Origin: Angelakisella sp. | GTDB lineage: Bacteria > Bacillota > Clostridia > Oscillospirales > Ruminococcaceae | Reading direction: 5' to 3' | Assembly: GCA_022794295.1 (NCBI GenBank) | Contig: JAAWEO010000037.1 | Location: forward strand, 1 to 13,410 | Length of the DNA: 13,410 bases | Shown here: piece after piece, positions 6,196 through 13,254 of the stretch | How the letters are laid out: every line of letters starts with the position of its first letter | Position numbering within the stretch: position 1 is the first letter of the stretch | Notes under the pieces: generated by a model | Seen by the model: only the letters and a program-made list of their open reading frames with translations | Told to the model about the DNA's origin: nothing | Database searches by the model: none | Position numbers and translations under genes: made by a program

Positions 6196-7458
6196 ATGGA
6201 TCTAGGCAGACGAATCCAGGAGCTGCGCCGGGGGCAGAGGCTCTCCCAGGAGAAGCTGGCGGAACAGATGGAGGTAAGCCGCCAGGCGATCTCCAAGTGG
6301 GAAAGCGGCGCCGCCATCCCGGAGGTGGATAAGCTGATCCAGCTGGCCCGTTTTTTCGGGGTAACAGTGGATGAGCTGCTGGGAGTACGCCCCCCGGAAG
6401 TCTCCAGGCAGAGCTTCCCCATGGGGGAACAGGCCCCCGGGCTGGCACCGGAACCCCCGGAAGAAATGGAGACCCCTCGGCCGCCAACCCAGGAGGAGCG
6501 GCTCCATGCCCTGGAGGGGATGGTGGCCGCCCTGGGGGAGGACCGGCGGCGGAACGGGCTGCGGAAAAAATGGGTGGATGCCCTGCTGCTGGCTGTTACC
6601 CTGGCCGCCCTGGTGTTCGCCGCCGGATTTTCCGTCTACCACACCAGAATGACCCGGTGGCAGCTCCAGAACCTCCAGGTGGACCTGGAAAGGCTCAATG
6701 TGGAGGTCATCAATCTGAAGTATAAGGATCCCCTCCTCTATGACCCCGCCCCCGGGGAGGAAGCCGCCGCCGGGCTGCTGGCGGACTGGGACATTTCCTT
6801 CCAGGATTACGATCTGGAACAGAAAACCATTTCCTGCCGCCTTTTTGCCACCCCCAAGAGCCTGCGGGAGGGGATGACAGGGGAGTTCATCCTGGCCCGG
6901 AAGGACGGACCTGCTGTCAGCCTGCCCGCCGAGGTGGTAGCCGGTGCCATGTTCCAGGCGGTGGCCGACATCCCCTGGGAGGGGGAGACCACCGTTTCCC
7001 TTTCCCTCCTGGATGGGGAGACAGGGGAACGGAACCTCTGCCTGCTGGGGACCCTGCGAAGCCCCGGAGACAACCTGCGGCTGCACACCACGGCCCTGTA
7101 CAGCGGTTCAACCTCCTTCCCGGAGGGAAAGGTAAGCTTCCAGGGGACGGTTCAGTGGGAGTGCTGGTATCACAGCGGGGAGGTGGGCATCCCGGTGAAG
7201 AACTACGCTGTCTCTGCCCGGGCAGCGGTGTACATCGATGGGGCGGAGACGGAGGCGTTTCCCTTTGATTTAAATGGCCCGGAGGACCAGGGGAACCTTC
7301 TGGACCTGCGCCTTCCCCTGGTGGGGGAGTATCCCCTGGGGCCGAATCAGCGCCTGGAGCTGGTGGTGGAAACCACCGACGCCCTGGGTCAGGAGTATCG
7401 GGAGGTGCTGGCGGCCTATGCTGCCGGCGAAAACGGGATCATCGATCTGGTGGGATAA
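6196..7458 (+). CDS. Membrane-anchored HTH_3/XRE transcriptional regulator
   Basis: About 420 aa. An N-terminal Cro/C1-type HTH (about 4-62) contains LSQEKLAEQMEVSRQAISKWE, which covers the recognition helix, and ends VTVDELLGV. A Pro-rich linker (about 66-100) follows, then a basic patch (RRRNGLRKK, about 117-125), one membrane helix (about 128-148, ALLLAVTLAALVFAAGF), a short Leu-rich heptad segment (about 154-175) and a 240-residue domain with alternating hydrophobic strands. By the positive-inside rule the HTH is cytoplasmic and the large domain lies outside. The start at ATG 6196 has AAAGGAG about 9 nt upstream; an in-frame ATG at 6136 has no such site and precedes the -10. This is a one-component sensor layout, but the ligand and targets are unknown and I do not recognise the outer domain. 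Monocistronic, with its own terminator. Confidence 0.85.
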   Translation: MDLGRRIQELRRGQRLSQEKLAEQMEVSRQAISKWESGAAIPEVDKLIQLARFFGVTVDELLGVRPPEVSRQSFPMGEQAPGLAPEPPEEMETPRPPTQEERLHALEGMVAALGEDRRRNGLRKKWVDALLLAVTLAALVFAAGFSVYHTRMTRWQLQNLQVDLERLNVEVINLKYKDPLLYDPAPGEEAAAGLLADWDISFQDYDLEQKTISCRLFATPKSLREGMTGEFILARKDGPAVSLPAEVVAGAMFQAVADIPWEGETTVSLSLLDGETGERNLCLLGTLRSPGDNLRLHTTALYSGSTSFPEGKVSFQGTVQWECWYHSGEVGIPVKNYAVSARAAVYIDGAETEAFPFDLNGPEDQGNLLDLRLPLVGEYPLGPNQRLELVVETTDALGQEYREVLAAYAAGENGIIDLVG

Positions 7459-7461
7459 CAA

Positions 7462-7498
7462 CAGCGCCCGGAGGAAAGGACCTCCGGGCGCTGGTTTT
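7462..7498 (+). terminator. Intrinsic terminator of the XRE regulator gene
   Basis: A perfect 13-bp GC-rich stem (7462-7474 with 7481-7493), loop AAAGGA, followed by GTTTT. It begins 4 bp after the stop codon. Confidence 0.92.
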
Positions 7499-7530
7499 GC
7501 AGTCATTTAAAAAAGGGTAGGTTGTAAAAA

Positions 7531-7569
7531 TTACTTTGGCGGCTTTGTCCCAAACTTTGTCCCAAAATT
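7531..7569 (-). pseudogene. Possible relic of an integrase C-terminal tail, or tandem operator
   Basis: Two exact tandem copies of CTTTGTCCCAAA occupy 7543-7554 and 7555-7566. Read on the minus strand the frame gives NFGTKFGTKPPK and then TAA (7533-7531), with a TGA just upstream (7572-7570). A C-terminal FGTKFGT tail is what I recall from some Firmicutes tyrosine recombinases, so this may be a remnant left by a lost mobile element. It also sits before the acyl-CoA ligase promoter and could be a regulator binding site. Nothing else of an integrase is visible. Confidence 0.25.
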
Positions 7570-7580
7570 TCATTTCGCCC

Positions 7581-7609
7581 TTGATTTTATCTGTTAAAAG
7601 TGTTAAAGT
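7581..7609 (+). promoter_or_regulatory. Probable promoter of the acyl-CoA ligase gene
   Basis: TTGATT (7581-7586), a 17-bp spacer, and TAAAGT (7604-7609) preceded by TG at 7601-7602 as an extended -10. The region is AT-rich against a GC-rich background. The 12-bp tandem repeat ends 15 bp upstream of the -35. Confidence 0.45.
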
Positions 7610-7661
7610 TTATAACCAATGATAACTTTGGGAAAAACCCGGAAGAAAAGGGAGGAGCATC

Positions 7662-9299
7662 ATGGTCATCACCGAATTTTTGGAGCGCAACGCCCGGCTT
7701 TACGGGGCGGAGACCGCCCTGGTGGAGGTGAACCCCTCGGAGGAGCGGGACAGGGCAGTGACCTGGCGGGAGGCCAGCCTTATTGAAAGCGCCTCCCCGG
7801 ATGCCCCCTACCGCCGGGCCATTACCTGGCGGGATTTTGACCGCCAGGCAAACCGGTTTGCCAACCTTCTCCTCAGCCGCGGGGTGGAGCGGGGGACCAA
7901 GGTGGGGATTCTGCTGATGAACTGCCTGGAGTGGCTCCCCCTCTACTTTGGTATCCTGAAGGCCGGGTGCATCGCCGTGCCCCTGAACTTCCGGTATTCC
8001 GCCGACGAGATCAAGTACTGTCTGGAGCTGGCAGACGTGGAGGTGCTGGTTTTCGGCCCCGAGTTCGTGGAACGGATGGACGCCGTTGCCGGGGAGCTTC
8101 CCCAGGTGAGGATGTTCTTTTTTGTGGGCAGGGAAAAGCCCGCCTACGCCGAAAGCTGTATGCGCCTGGTGGGCTTCTGCTCCTCCGGACCGCCGCCGGT
8201 GGCCCTGACCCTGGAGGATCACGCCGCCATTTACTTCTCCTCCGGCACCACCGGCTTTCCCAAGGCCATCCTTCACGACCACCGTTCCCTCCTGTGTGCC
8301 TGCGAAACGGAGCAGAACCACCACGGCCAAACCCGGGAGGATGTCTTTCTCTGTATCCCGCCCCTTTACCACACCGGGGCCAAAATGCACTGGTTCGGCA
8401 GCCTCTTTTCCGGGAGCAGGGCGGTGATCCTCCGGGGGGTGACCCCGGAATGGATCCTCCGGACAGTGACCGAGGAAAAGTGCACCATTGTCTGGCTGCT
8501 GGTGCCCTGGGCGCAGGATATGCTGGACGCCATCGATTCCGGGCGGGTAAAGCCGGAAAACTACCTTCTGGACCAGTGGCGGCTGATGCACATTGGGGCC
8601 CAGCCGGTGCCTCCCAGCCTGATCAAACGCTGGAAGGCGGTTTTCCCCCACCACCAGTACGATACCAACTATGGCCTCAGCGAATCCATTGGGCCGGGGT
8701 GTGTCCACCTGGGGGTGGAGAACATTCACAAGGTGGGGGCCATAGGGGTTCCCGGATACCAGTGGGAGGTCAAGATCATGTCCTCCCCCGGGGTGGAGAC
8801 CCCCCGGGGAGAGATCGGGGAGCTGGCGGTAAAAGGTCCCGGGGTGATGCTCTGCTACTACAAAAACCCGGAGGCCACCGGCGAGGTCCTGAAGGACGGG
8901 TGGCTGTATACCGGGGACATGGCCCGGATGGACGGGGACGGGTTTATCTACCTGGTGGACCGGAAGAAGGACGTGGTGATCTCCGGAGGGGAAAATCTTT
9001 ACCCGGTGCAGATCGAGGACTTTTTGCGGAAACACGGGAAGATCAAGGACGCGGCGGTAATCGGCCTGCCGGACCACCGGCTGGGGGAGATTGCGGCGGC
9101 GGTGATCGAGGTCAAGGAGGGGTGCAGCTGCACCGAGGAGGAGATCATGGAGTTTTGCCAGGAGCTCCCCCGGTACAAGCGGCCCCGGCGGATCATCTTC
9201 GCGCCGGTGCCGCGAAACCCCACAGGGAAGATCGAAAAGCCGGTGCTGCGGGAGCGTTACTGCCATGTCCGCCTGGTGGAGGCCCAGACCTCCGGCTGA
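7662..9299 (+). CDS. AMP-binding acyl-CoA ligase (ANL superfamily)
   Basis: 545 aa; expected to activate a carboxylic acid with ATP to an acyl-adenylate and transfer it to CoA. The P-loop YFSSGTTGFPK starts at Tyr191. NYGLSES (336-342) occupies the A5 position. GELAVKGPGVMLCYYKNPEAT follows. WLYTGD (414-419) holds the ATP-ribose Asp419. The hinge DRKKD (433-437) is followed by SGGENLYP (441-448). NPTGKIEK (519-526) carries the catalytic Lys523 for the adenylation step. All core motifs are intact, so the enzyme should be active. The N-terminal 20-50 segment contains two similar stretches (VTWREASL and ITWRDFDR), as in related clostridial ligases I recall. GGAGG lies 6 nt before ATG 7662. No beta-oxidation or thioester genes are adjacent, so the substrate (fatty or aryl acid) is open. 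It converges on the HxlR gene with a 12-bp gap and no visible terminator. Confidence 0.92.
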   Translation: MVITEFLERNARLYGAETALVEVNPSEERDRAVTWREASLIESASPDAPYRRAITWRDFDRQANRFANLLLSRGVERGTKVGILLMNCLEWLPLYFGILKAGCIAVPLNFRYSADEIKYCLELADVEVLVFGPEFVERMDAVAGELPQVRMFFFVGREKPAYAESCMRLVGFCSSGPPPVALTLEDHAAIYFSSGTTGFPKAILHDHRSLLCACETEQNHHGQTREDVFLCIPPLYHTGAKMHWFGSLFSGSRAVILRGVTPEWILRTVTEEKCTIVWLLVPWAQDMLDAIDSGRVKPENYLLDQWRLMHIGAQPVPPSLIKRWKAVFPHHQYDTNYGLSESIGPGCVHLGVENIHKVGAIGVPGYQWEVKIMSSPGVETPRGEIGELAVKGPGVMLCYYKNPEATGEVLKDGWLYTGDMARMDGDGFIYLVDRKKDVVISGGENLYPVQIEDFLRKHGKIKDAAVIGLPDHRLGEIAAAVIEVKEGCSCTEEEIMEFCQELPRYKRPRRIIFAPVPRNPTGKIEKPVLRERYCHVRLVEAQTSG

Positions 9300-9311
9300 A
9301 CACGCCCCAGA

Positions 9312-9671
9312 TCAGGGGATGTACTTAAGCCCCCACATGGCAATGGAATAAAAAATAGGCAGCAGGTCCTCCCCCTTGGTGGTAAGGGAGTACTCCACAT
9401 GGGGCGGTATCTCGTTAAACTGCACCCGGAGGATCAGCCCGTCTGCTTCCAGCTCCCGGAGTGCCCCGGTCAGGGCGGAATTGGTGACACCCCCCAGCAT
9501 CTTCCGCAGCTCCCCAAAGCGAAGGGGGCTTTTGACACACAGGCCGTAAAGGATCTCCAGCTTCCATTTTCCCTGGAACATATGGACCACCGGGGTGACA
9601 GCGCAGCTGCCCCCCTGGGTGCGGATGGGGACCTGCTCCCGGAATTCCTGAAAAGACATGGGCTCGTTCAT
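9312..9671 (-). CDS. HxlR-family winged-helix transcriptional regulator
   Basis: 119 aa, the usual size. The HxlR signature is seen: Cys23 near the N-terminus, then VVHMFQGKWKLEILYGL (about 28-44), RFGELRKMLGGVTNSALTGALRELEADGLI (about 51-80, recognition helix and wing start) and VEYSLTTKG (about 92-100). Known members (YodB, HypR and others) sense electrophiles or disulfide stress through the N-terminal Cys; a second Cys (45) is present here. A start at ATG 9671 is supported by AAAAGGAG 8 nt upstream. It is divergent from the Cys-rich/ferredoxin pair across 142 bp, so it is likely to regulate itself and that pair. The signal is inferred, not shown. Confidence 0.92.
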   Translation of the reverse strand: MNEPMSFQEFREQVPIRTQGGSCAVTPVVHMFQGKWKLEILYGLCVKSPLRFGELRKMLGGVTNSALTGALRELEADGLILRVQFNEIPPHVEYSLTTKGEDLLPIFYSIAMWGLKYIP

Positions 9672-9701
9672 GACAATGACTCCTTTTGGACAGTCTGATT
9701 T

Positions 9702-9758
9702 TGTATACCTGGTTGTGATCTTTTAACTACTTGAATTTTCTTCCGGAATAAGTATAAT
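9702..9758. promoter_or_regulatory. Divergent control region: promoters and candidate operators
   Basis: Plus strand: TTGAAT (9731-9736), 16-bp spacer, TATAAT (9753-9758), a strong promoter for the Cys-rich protein and ferredoxin genes. Its spacer holds the 8-bp palindrome TTCCGGAA (9741-9748), and CCGGAA recurs at 9766-9771 and 9781-9786. Minus strand: TATACA (9707-9702) is a likely -10 for the HxlR gene, overlapping the palindrome GTATAC (9703-9708); its -35 is weak. Palindromes sitting on both promoters suggest binding by the HxlR protein. The promoter itself is sure; the operators are inference. Confidence 0.6.
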
Positions 9759-9813
9759 AAAACTACCGGAAAAAAGCAAGCCGGAAGCCGACAAACAGGA
9801 AGGAGAACATATC

Positions 9814-10161
9814 ATGGAAAAAACACTGCTTGATTTTACCGCCCAGAAGGCCCGGGAGCTGATGGCTGCCCCCACCTGCTGCAAGGAGCTGAAGGAAGTG
9901 GCTCAGGCCTGGCTGGATGACCCCAGTGCCGACATGACCAAGAAATTTGTGGCCGAGGCAGAGGCGGATATCGTTACCGCCGAAGGCCTGCTGGCCTTTG
10001 CAGAGTCGGAGATGGGCGCCAAGGTATTCGGGGCCGATACCGCCAAGGGAGTCGCCGCCCACGCCCGGGAGCTGATCGCCGCCAGGGCCCCCTACTGCGA
10101 CTGCCCCGCATGTGCTGCCTGCGCCGCCATCCTGGAGAAAAAGGCGGAGCTGCTGGCCTGA
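9814..10161 (+). CDS. Small Cys-rich protein of unknown function
   Basis: 115 aa, soluble, acidic and helical. Six Cys lie in two groups: Cys22-Cys23 (PTCCKEL) and a C-terminal CxCxxCxxC (95, 97, 100, 103; YCDCPACAACAAILEKK). The middle part repeats Ala/Glu-rich helices (EAEADIVTAEGLLAFAESEMGAKVFG). I recall relatives in Clostridia that are sometimes labelled Hsp90-like, but no Hsp90 domain is visible and I would not use that name. The clustered Cys suggest metal or Fe-S binding, or a redox relay. AGGAG lies 8 nt before ATG 9814. It is first in a two-gene unit with the flavodoxin/ferredoxin protein (33 bp apart) and divergent from an HxlR regulator, pointing to a redox role. That the gene is real is well supported by codon use and the ribosome binding site; its function is unknown. 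Confidence 0.85.
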   Translation: MEKTLLDFTAQKARELMAAPTCCKELKEVAQAWLDDPSADMTKKFVAEAEADIVTAEGLLAFAESEMGAKVFGADTAKGVAAHARELIAARAPYCDCPACAACAAILEKKAELLA

Positions 10162-10194
10162 GTTTTGGTGAAAACAGCAAAGGAGAAGTTTGTT

Positions 10195-10956
10195 ATGGCA
10201 GAAAATCGCTGGGTTTTGGCATATTTCAGCCCCACCGGGGGCACCGAGAAGGTCGCACGGGCTGTGGCGGCAGGCACTGGCTGGCCCAGCCGGGAGGTTG
10301 ACCTGTGCGCCCCCTTTGACCCGCCGGTCCTGGAGGAGGACGAGGTCCTGCTGGCCGCTGTACCGGTGTTTGGCGGGCGCGTCCCCGCTGCCGCTGCCGC
10401 CGCCCTGGAAAAGCTCTCCGGGGAGGGGAGAAGGGCTGTCGCTGTGGCGGTGTACGGCAACCGGGAGTTTGAGGACGCCCTTGTGGAGGCTGCCGACACC
10501 CTGACCGGCCGGGGCTTCCAGGTGATAGCCGGGGCTGCTTTTATTGCGGAGCACTCCATTGTGCGGTCCATTGCCGCCGGGCGCCCTGACGAGGCGGATA
10601 TAGAGAAGGCCGGGGAGTTCGGGAAGCAGGTGGCCGCAAAGCTGGCCGCTGGGGAAGCCGCTCCGGTCCAGGTGCCGGGGGACCATCCCTACAGAAAGAC
10701 AGGGGGAATGCCGGCCCACCCCGAGGCCGGGAAGGGCTGTGTAAAGTGCGGTCTCTGTGCCGAAAAGTGCCCGGTGGGTGCCATCCCCCGGGAGGACCCC
10801 TCCCAGACCGACGCCGACATCTGCTTCAACTGTATGCGGTGCATTGCTGTCTGTCCCCACGGGGCCAGAAAATTCCCCGCCCCCGCCCTTTTGGCCGCCA
10901 CCACCCTGCTAAAGGTGAAGGCTGGCACCCGCAAAGAGCCCCAGCTCTTTTTGTAA
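10195..10956 (+). CDS. Flavodoxin/2x[4Fe-4S] ferredoxin fusion (EFR1-type)
   Basis: About 253 aa. An N-terminal flavodoxin-like domain carries the FMN phosphate loop YFSPTGGTEKVA (about 10-21) and PVFGGRVP with VYGNREFEDAL further on. The C-terminal domain has two cluster motifs: CVKCGLCAEKCPVGAI (Cys 182, 185, 188, 192) and CFNCMRCIAVCPHGAR (Cys 210, 213, 216, 220). All eight ligands are present, so two [4Fe-4S] clusters are expected. Such proteins move single electrons in anaerobes; the partner is unknown. I start it at ATG 10195 (AAAGGAG 9 nt upstream); a TTG at 10165 would add 10 residues with no ribosome binding site. The co-transcribed Cys-rich protein could be the partner. The gene ends 34 bp before a strong terminator. 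Confidence 0.93.
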   Translation: MAENRWVLAYFSPTGGTEKVARAVAAGTGWPSREVDLCAPFDPPVLEEDEVLLAAVPVFGGRVPAAAAAALEKLSGEGRRAVAVAVYGNREFEDALVEAADTLTGRGFQVIAGAAFIAEHSIVRSIAAGRPDEADIEKAGEFGKQVAAKLAAGEAAPVQVPGDHPYRKTGGMPAHPEAGKGCVKCGLCAEKCPVGAIPREDPSQTDADICFNCMRCIAVCPHGARKFPAPALLAATTLLKVKAGTRKEPQLFL

Positions 10957-10990
10957 GATAAATACAGAGCACACCCTAGATAAAATCTGA

Positions 10991-11030
10991 AAAGAACCCT
11001 CCGGCGGGTAAGCCGGGGGGTTCTTTCCGC
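10991..11030 (+). terminator. Intrinsic terminator after the ferredoxin gene
   Basis: A 15-bp stem with one G.T pair (10991-11005 with 11012-11026), loop GGGTAA; the 3' arm ends in TTCTTT. It stands between the ferredoxin gene and the HAD gene, which starts 30 bp later with no clear promoter of its own in that gap. Confidence 0.88.
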
Positions 11031-11056
11031 CGCCAAATCACAAGGAGGATCGCCCT

Positions 11057-11896
11057 ATGGACAGAAAAGAAAACAGACTGGAAGCCCTGTTCCTGGATCT
11101 GGACGGAAGCCTTTTAAACGGTGACCGCCAGGCAGGGGAGGGGGACCGGAGGACCATTGCCCGGCTGGTGGACCGGGGGGTTCGGGTCTGCATCTGCACC
11201 GGGCGGCATTACGAGCTTTCTATGCGCTTCTGGCGGGAGCTGGGCCTTACCGGACCCTTCCTGGCCTCGGACGGGGCGGTTCTGTACCACCCGGGGGAAG
11301 GGCGGGTGCTTTTTCACCATCCCATTCCGGGGGAGCTGGTCCGCAAGCTCCTTTGCCGGGCGGTGGAGGGGGAGGAGGAGTTCTACTTCCATGATGTGAA
11401 TGCCGCCTATTTCAGCCCCAATTTCGGGCGGATCGGGGTCTGGCAGGCATACGCCGCCAGGTGCGGGGAGGGGGACCTGCACCCCGGCCTGGGCCAGATG
11501 CCGGAGGGGTATCTGGATGGGGACCCCCAGGTGATGACGGTGATGTTTCACCTGCCTTCCCCAGGCTTCTGCAAGGAGCTGGAGGAGCTCTGCCGGGGAC
11601 AGGCCCCCCTTTACCTGCACCCGGAGGGGCGGGTGGCAATCGTCAGCGCCCCAAATTGGGACAAGGGCCGCGGGGCGGCTGCCCTGGCGGAGCGGGAGGG
11701 GTTCTCCCTGGAAAATGCCATGGCCCTGGGGGACACCGGGAACGACCTGCCCCTTCTCCGGGCTGTGGGGTGGCCGGTGGTGCCGGAAAACGGCGGAGCA
11801 GACGCCCTGGCTCTGGCCCGGTATGTTACGGCGGACAACGACCACGACCCGGTGACCCGGGCCATAGAGGCACTATTCCCGCAGCTTCTTTGCTGA
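11057..11896 (+). CDS. Cof-type HAD-superfamily phosphatase
   Basis: 279 aa; a Mg-dependent phosphohydrolase, typically acting on sugar phosphates or flavin/pyridoxal phosphates. Motif I is FLDLDGSLL with nucleophile Asp14 and acid/base Asp16. Motif II is CTGR with Thr48. Motif III is Lys203 in NWDKGRG. Motif IV is GDTGND (225-230) with Asp226 and Asp230. The cap between about 80 and 195 is of the C2 (Cof) kind, so the substrate is not predictable. AAGGAGG lies 9 nt before ATG 11057. The terminator just upstream means expression depends on read-through or on a promoter I cannot see. The last 24 bp overlap the convergent symporter gene. All catalytic residues are intact. Confidence 0.92.
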   Translation: MDRKENRLEALFLDLDGSLLNGDRQAGEGDRRTIARLVDRGVRVCICTGRHYELSMRFWRELGLTGPFLASDGAVLYHPGEGRVLFHHPIPGELVRKLLCRAVEGEEEFYFHDVNAAYFSPNFGRIGVWQAYAARCGEGDLHPGLGQMPEGYLDGDPQVMTVMFHLPSPGFCKELEELCRGQAPLYLHPEGRVAIVSAPNWDKGRGAAALAEREGFSLENAMALGDTGNDLPLLRAVGWPVVPENGGADALALARYVTADNDHDPVTRAIEALFPQLLC

Positions 11897-13237
11897 TCGG
11901 GAGCGGCCCCGGAAGGAAACCCTTCTTCCGGGCCGCTTTTTTTCTGTTTTCCGGAATTCCTTTACCCTCCGGCCCACCACCGGCCACAGGGCGGCCACAC
12001 CGATCAGGTTGGGGACCATCATAGCCCCGTTGAGCAGGTCCGAAAGGCTCCACACCAGTCCCAGGCGGGCCGGAGCGGCCAGGACCATGACCAGAAGGTA
12101 GCAGATCCGGTACAGCTGAATGGCCCGGGGATTCTCTCCGGTGAGCCACCCGATCCCCCGCTCCCCGTAATACCCCCAGCCCAGCACGGTGGAAAAGGCA
12201 AAAAGCAGGGTGGAAACACTGACCACCCACCCCCCCAGGGGCCCCAGGGCCCTGGCGAAAACGGCGGAGGTAAGGGCCGCGCCATCCAGGCCGGAGCGCC
12301 ACAGCTCCCCCTCGGAAAGGATGATGACAGCGGTGAAGCCGCACATGAGGATGGTGTCTGCAAACACCTCGAAGATCCCCCAGCACCCCTGTTCTACCGG
12401 GCCCCTGGCGTCGGCTCCGGCATGGGCAATGGGGGCGGAGCCCAGCCCGGCCTCATTGGTGAAGATCCCCCGGGCCACCCCGAAGTGTACCGCCCGGCGC
12501 ACCGTGTACCCGGCAGCCCCGCCTGCCGCGGCCTCGGGGGAAAAGGCGCATTGGAGGATAAGGGCCAGGGCCCCGGGGATGGCGGAGGCATTCTTCGCAA
12601 GAACCAGCCCTCCGGCGCCCAAATAAAAAAGGGCCATCAGAGGGACAAAGCCGGCGGCAAAGGCCCCGATGCGCCGGAGCCCCCCCAGGATCACCAGCCC
12701 TGCCAGAAGGGCCATTCCCAGGCCGCTGGCCAGGGGCGGCACGGCAAAATCCCGGGCCATGACCTGGGCCACCGCCCCCACCTGGGCGGCGTTGCCCACC
12801 CCAAAGGAGGCCAGGACACAGAAAACACAAAAGACCCCCGCCAGCCAGGGCATCCCCAGCCCCCGGGAGAGGTACTCCATAGGCCCGCCCTGCCAGCGGC
12901 CCTCCCGGTCCCGGGTGCGGTATTCCACCGCCAGCAGGACCTCGGAGAATTTGGTAGCCATTCCCGGCAGGGCGGAGCACCACATCCAGAACACGGCACC
13001 TGGGCCTCCGGCGACGATGGCGGTAGCGACCCCGGCGATGTTTCCGATGCCCAGGGTTCCGGCCAGGGCGGTGGCGACGGCCTGGAAGGGGGAGATCCCC
13101 TCCGCCTTGCGGGACTGTTTCTGTCCGGGCAGGAGGGAGCCCAGGGTACAACGGAGCACGGTGCCTGGATGGCGCAGGGGAAAGAAGCCGGTGACCAAAG
13201 AGAGCCACAGTCCTGCTCCCACCAAAAGAAAAACCAT
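11873..13237 (-). CDS. Alanine/glycine:cation symporter (AGCS family)
   Basis: 454 aa integral membrane protein with about 10-11 hydrophobic helices; imports Ala, Gly or similar small amino acids with Na+ or H+. Family marks: VTGFFPLRHPG (about 15-25), ATALAGTLGIGNIAGVATAI (about 55-74), GGPGAVFWMW (77-86), GIFTNEAGLGSAPIAHA (257-273) and FAFSTVLGWGYYGERG (346-361). Start ATG 13237 has AAGGGGG 7 nt upstream, and an in-frame TAA a few codons upstream rules out a longer N-terminus, so the first helix begins almost at residue 1. The C-terminal tail (about 422-454) is very basic (EFRKTEKKRPGRRVSFRGRSR). That tail is encoded over the HAD terminator and the end of the HAD gene, so it may be a run-on extension beyond the family's usual end. 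Confidence 0.95.
   Translation of the reverse strand: MVFLLVGAGLWLSLVTGFFPLRHPGTVLRCTLGSLLPGQKQSRKAEGISPFQAVATALAGTLGIGNIAGVATAIVAGGPGAVFWMWCSALPGMATKFSEVLLAVEYRTRDREGRWQGGPMEYLSRGLGMPWLAGVFCVFCVLASFGVGNAAQVGAVAQVMARDFAVPPLASGLGMALLAGLVILGGLRRIGAFAAGFVPLMALFYLGAGGLVLAKNASAIPGALALILQCAFSPEAAAGGAAGYTVRRAVHFGVARGIFTNEAGLGSAPIAHAGADARGPVEQGCWGIFEVFADTILMCGFTAVIILSEGELWRSGLDGAALTSAVFARALGPLGGWVVSVSTLLFAFSTVLGWGYYGERGIGWLTGENPRAIQLYRICYLLVMVLAAPARLGLVWSLSDLLNGAMMVPNLIGVAALWPVVGRRVKEFRKTEKKRPGRRVSFRGRSRSAKKLRE
11902..11943 (+). terminator. Intrinsic terminator of the HAD gene, inside the symporter gene
   Basis: A 13-bp stem with one bulged C (11902-11915 with 11925-11937) followed by a run of seven T (11937-11943). 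It begins 5 bp after the HAD stop. On the opposite strand it encodes roughly residues 434-446 of the symporter. Confidence 0.9.
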
Positions 13238-13254
13238 GCTGCCGCCCCCTTTCC

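Noticed and set aside
7680..7850. Repeated TWRE/TWRD motif in the acyl-CoA ligase as a recent internal duplication
   Set aside because: The two stretches are only weakly alike, and I recall the same N-terminal layout in related clostridial ligases, so it is probably a family trait.
7587..9266. Long minus-strand open frame opposite the acyl-CoA ligase
   Set aside because: The plus-strand frame carries every ANL motif; the antisense product is low-complexity.
9814..10161. Hsp90 chaperone label for the Cys-rich protein
   Set aside because: At 115 aa, with no ATP-binding GHKL motifs, nothing in the sequence supports an Hsp90 function.
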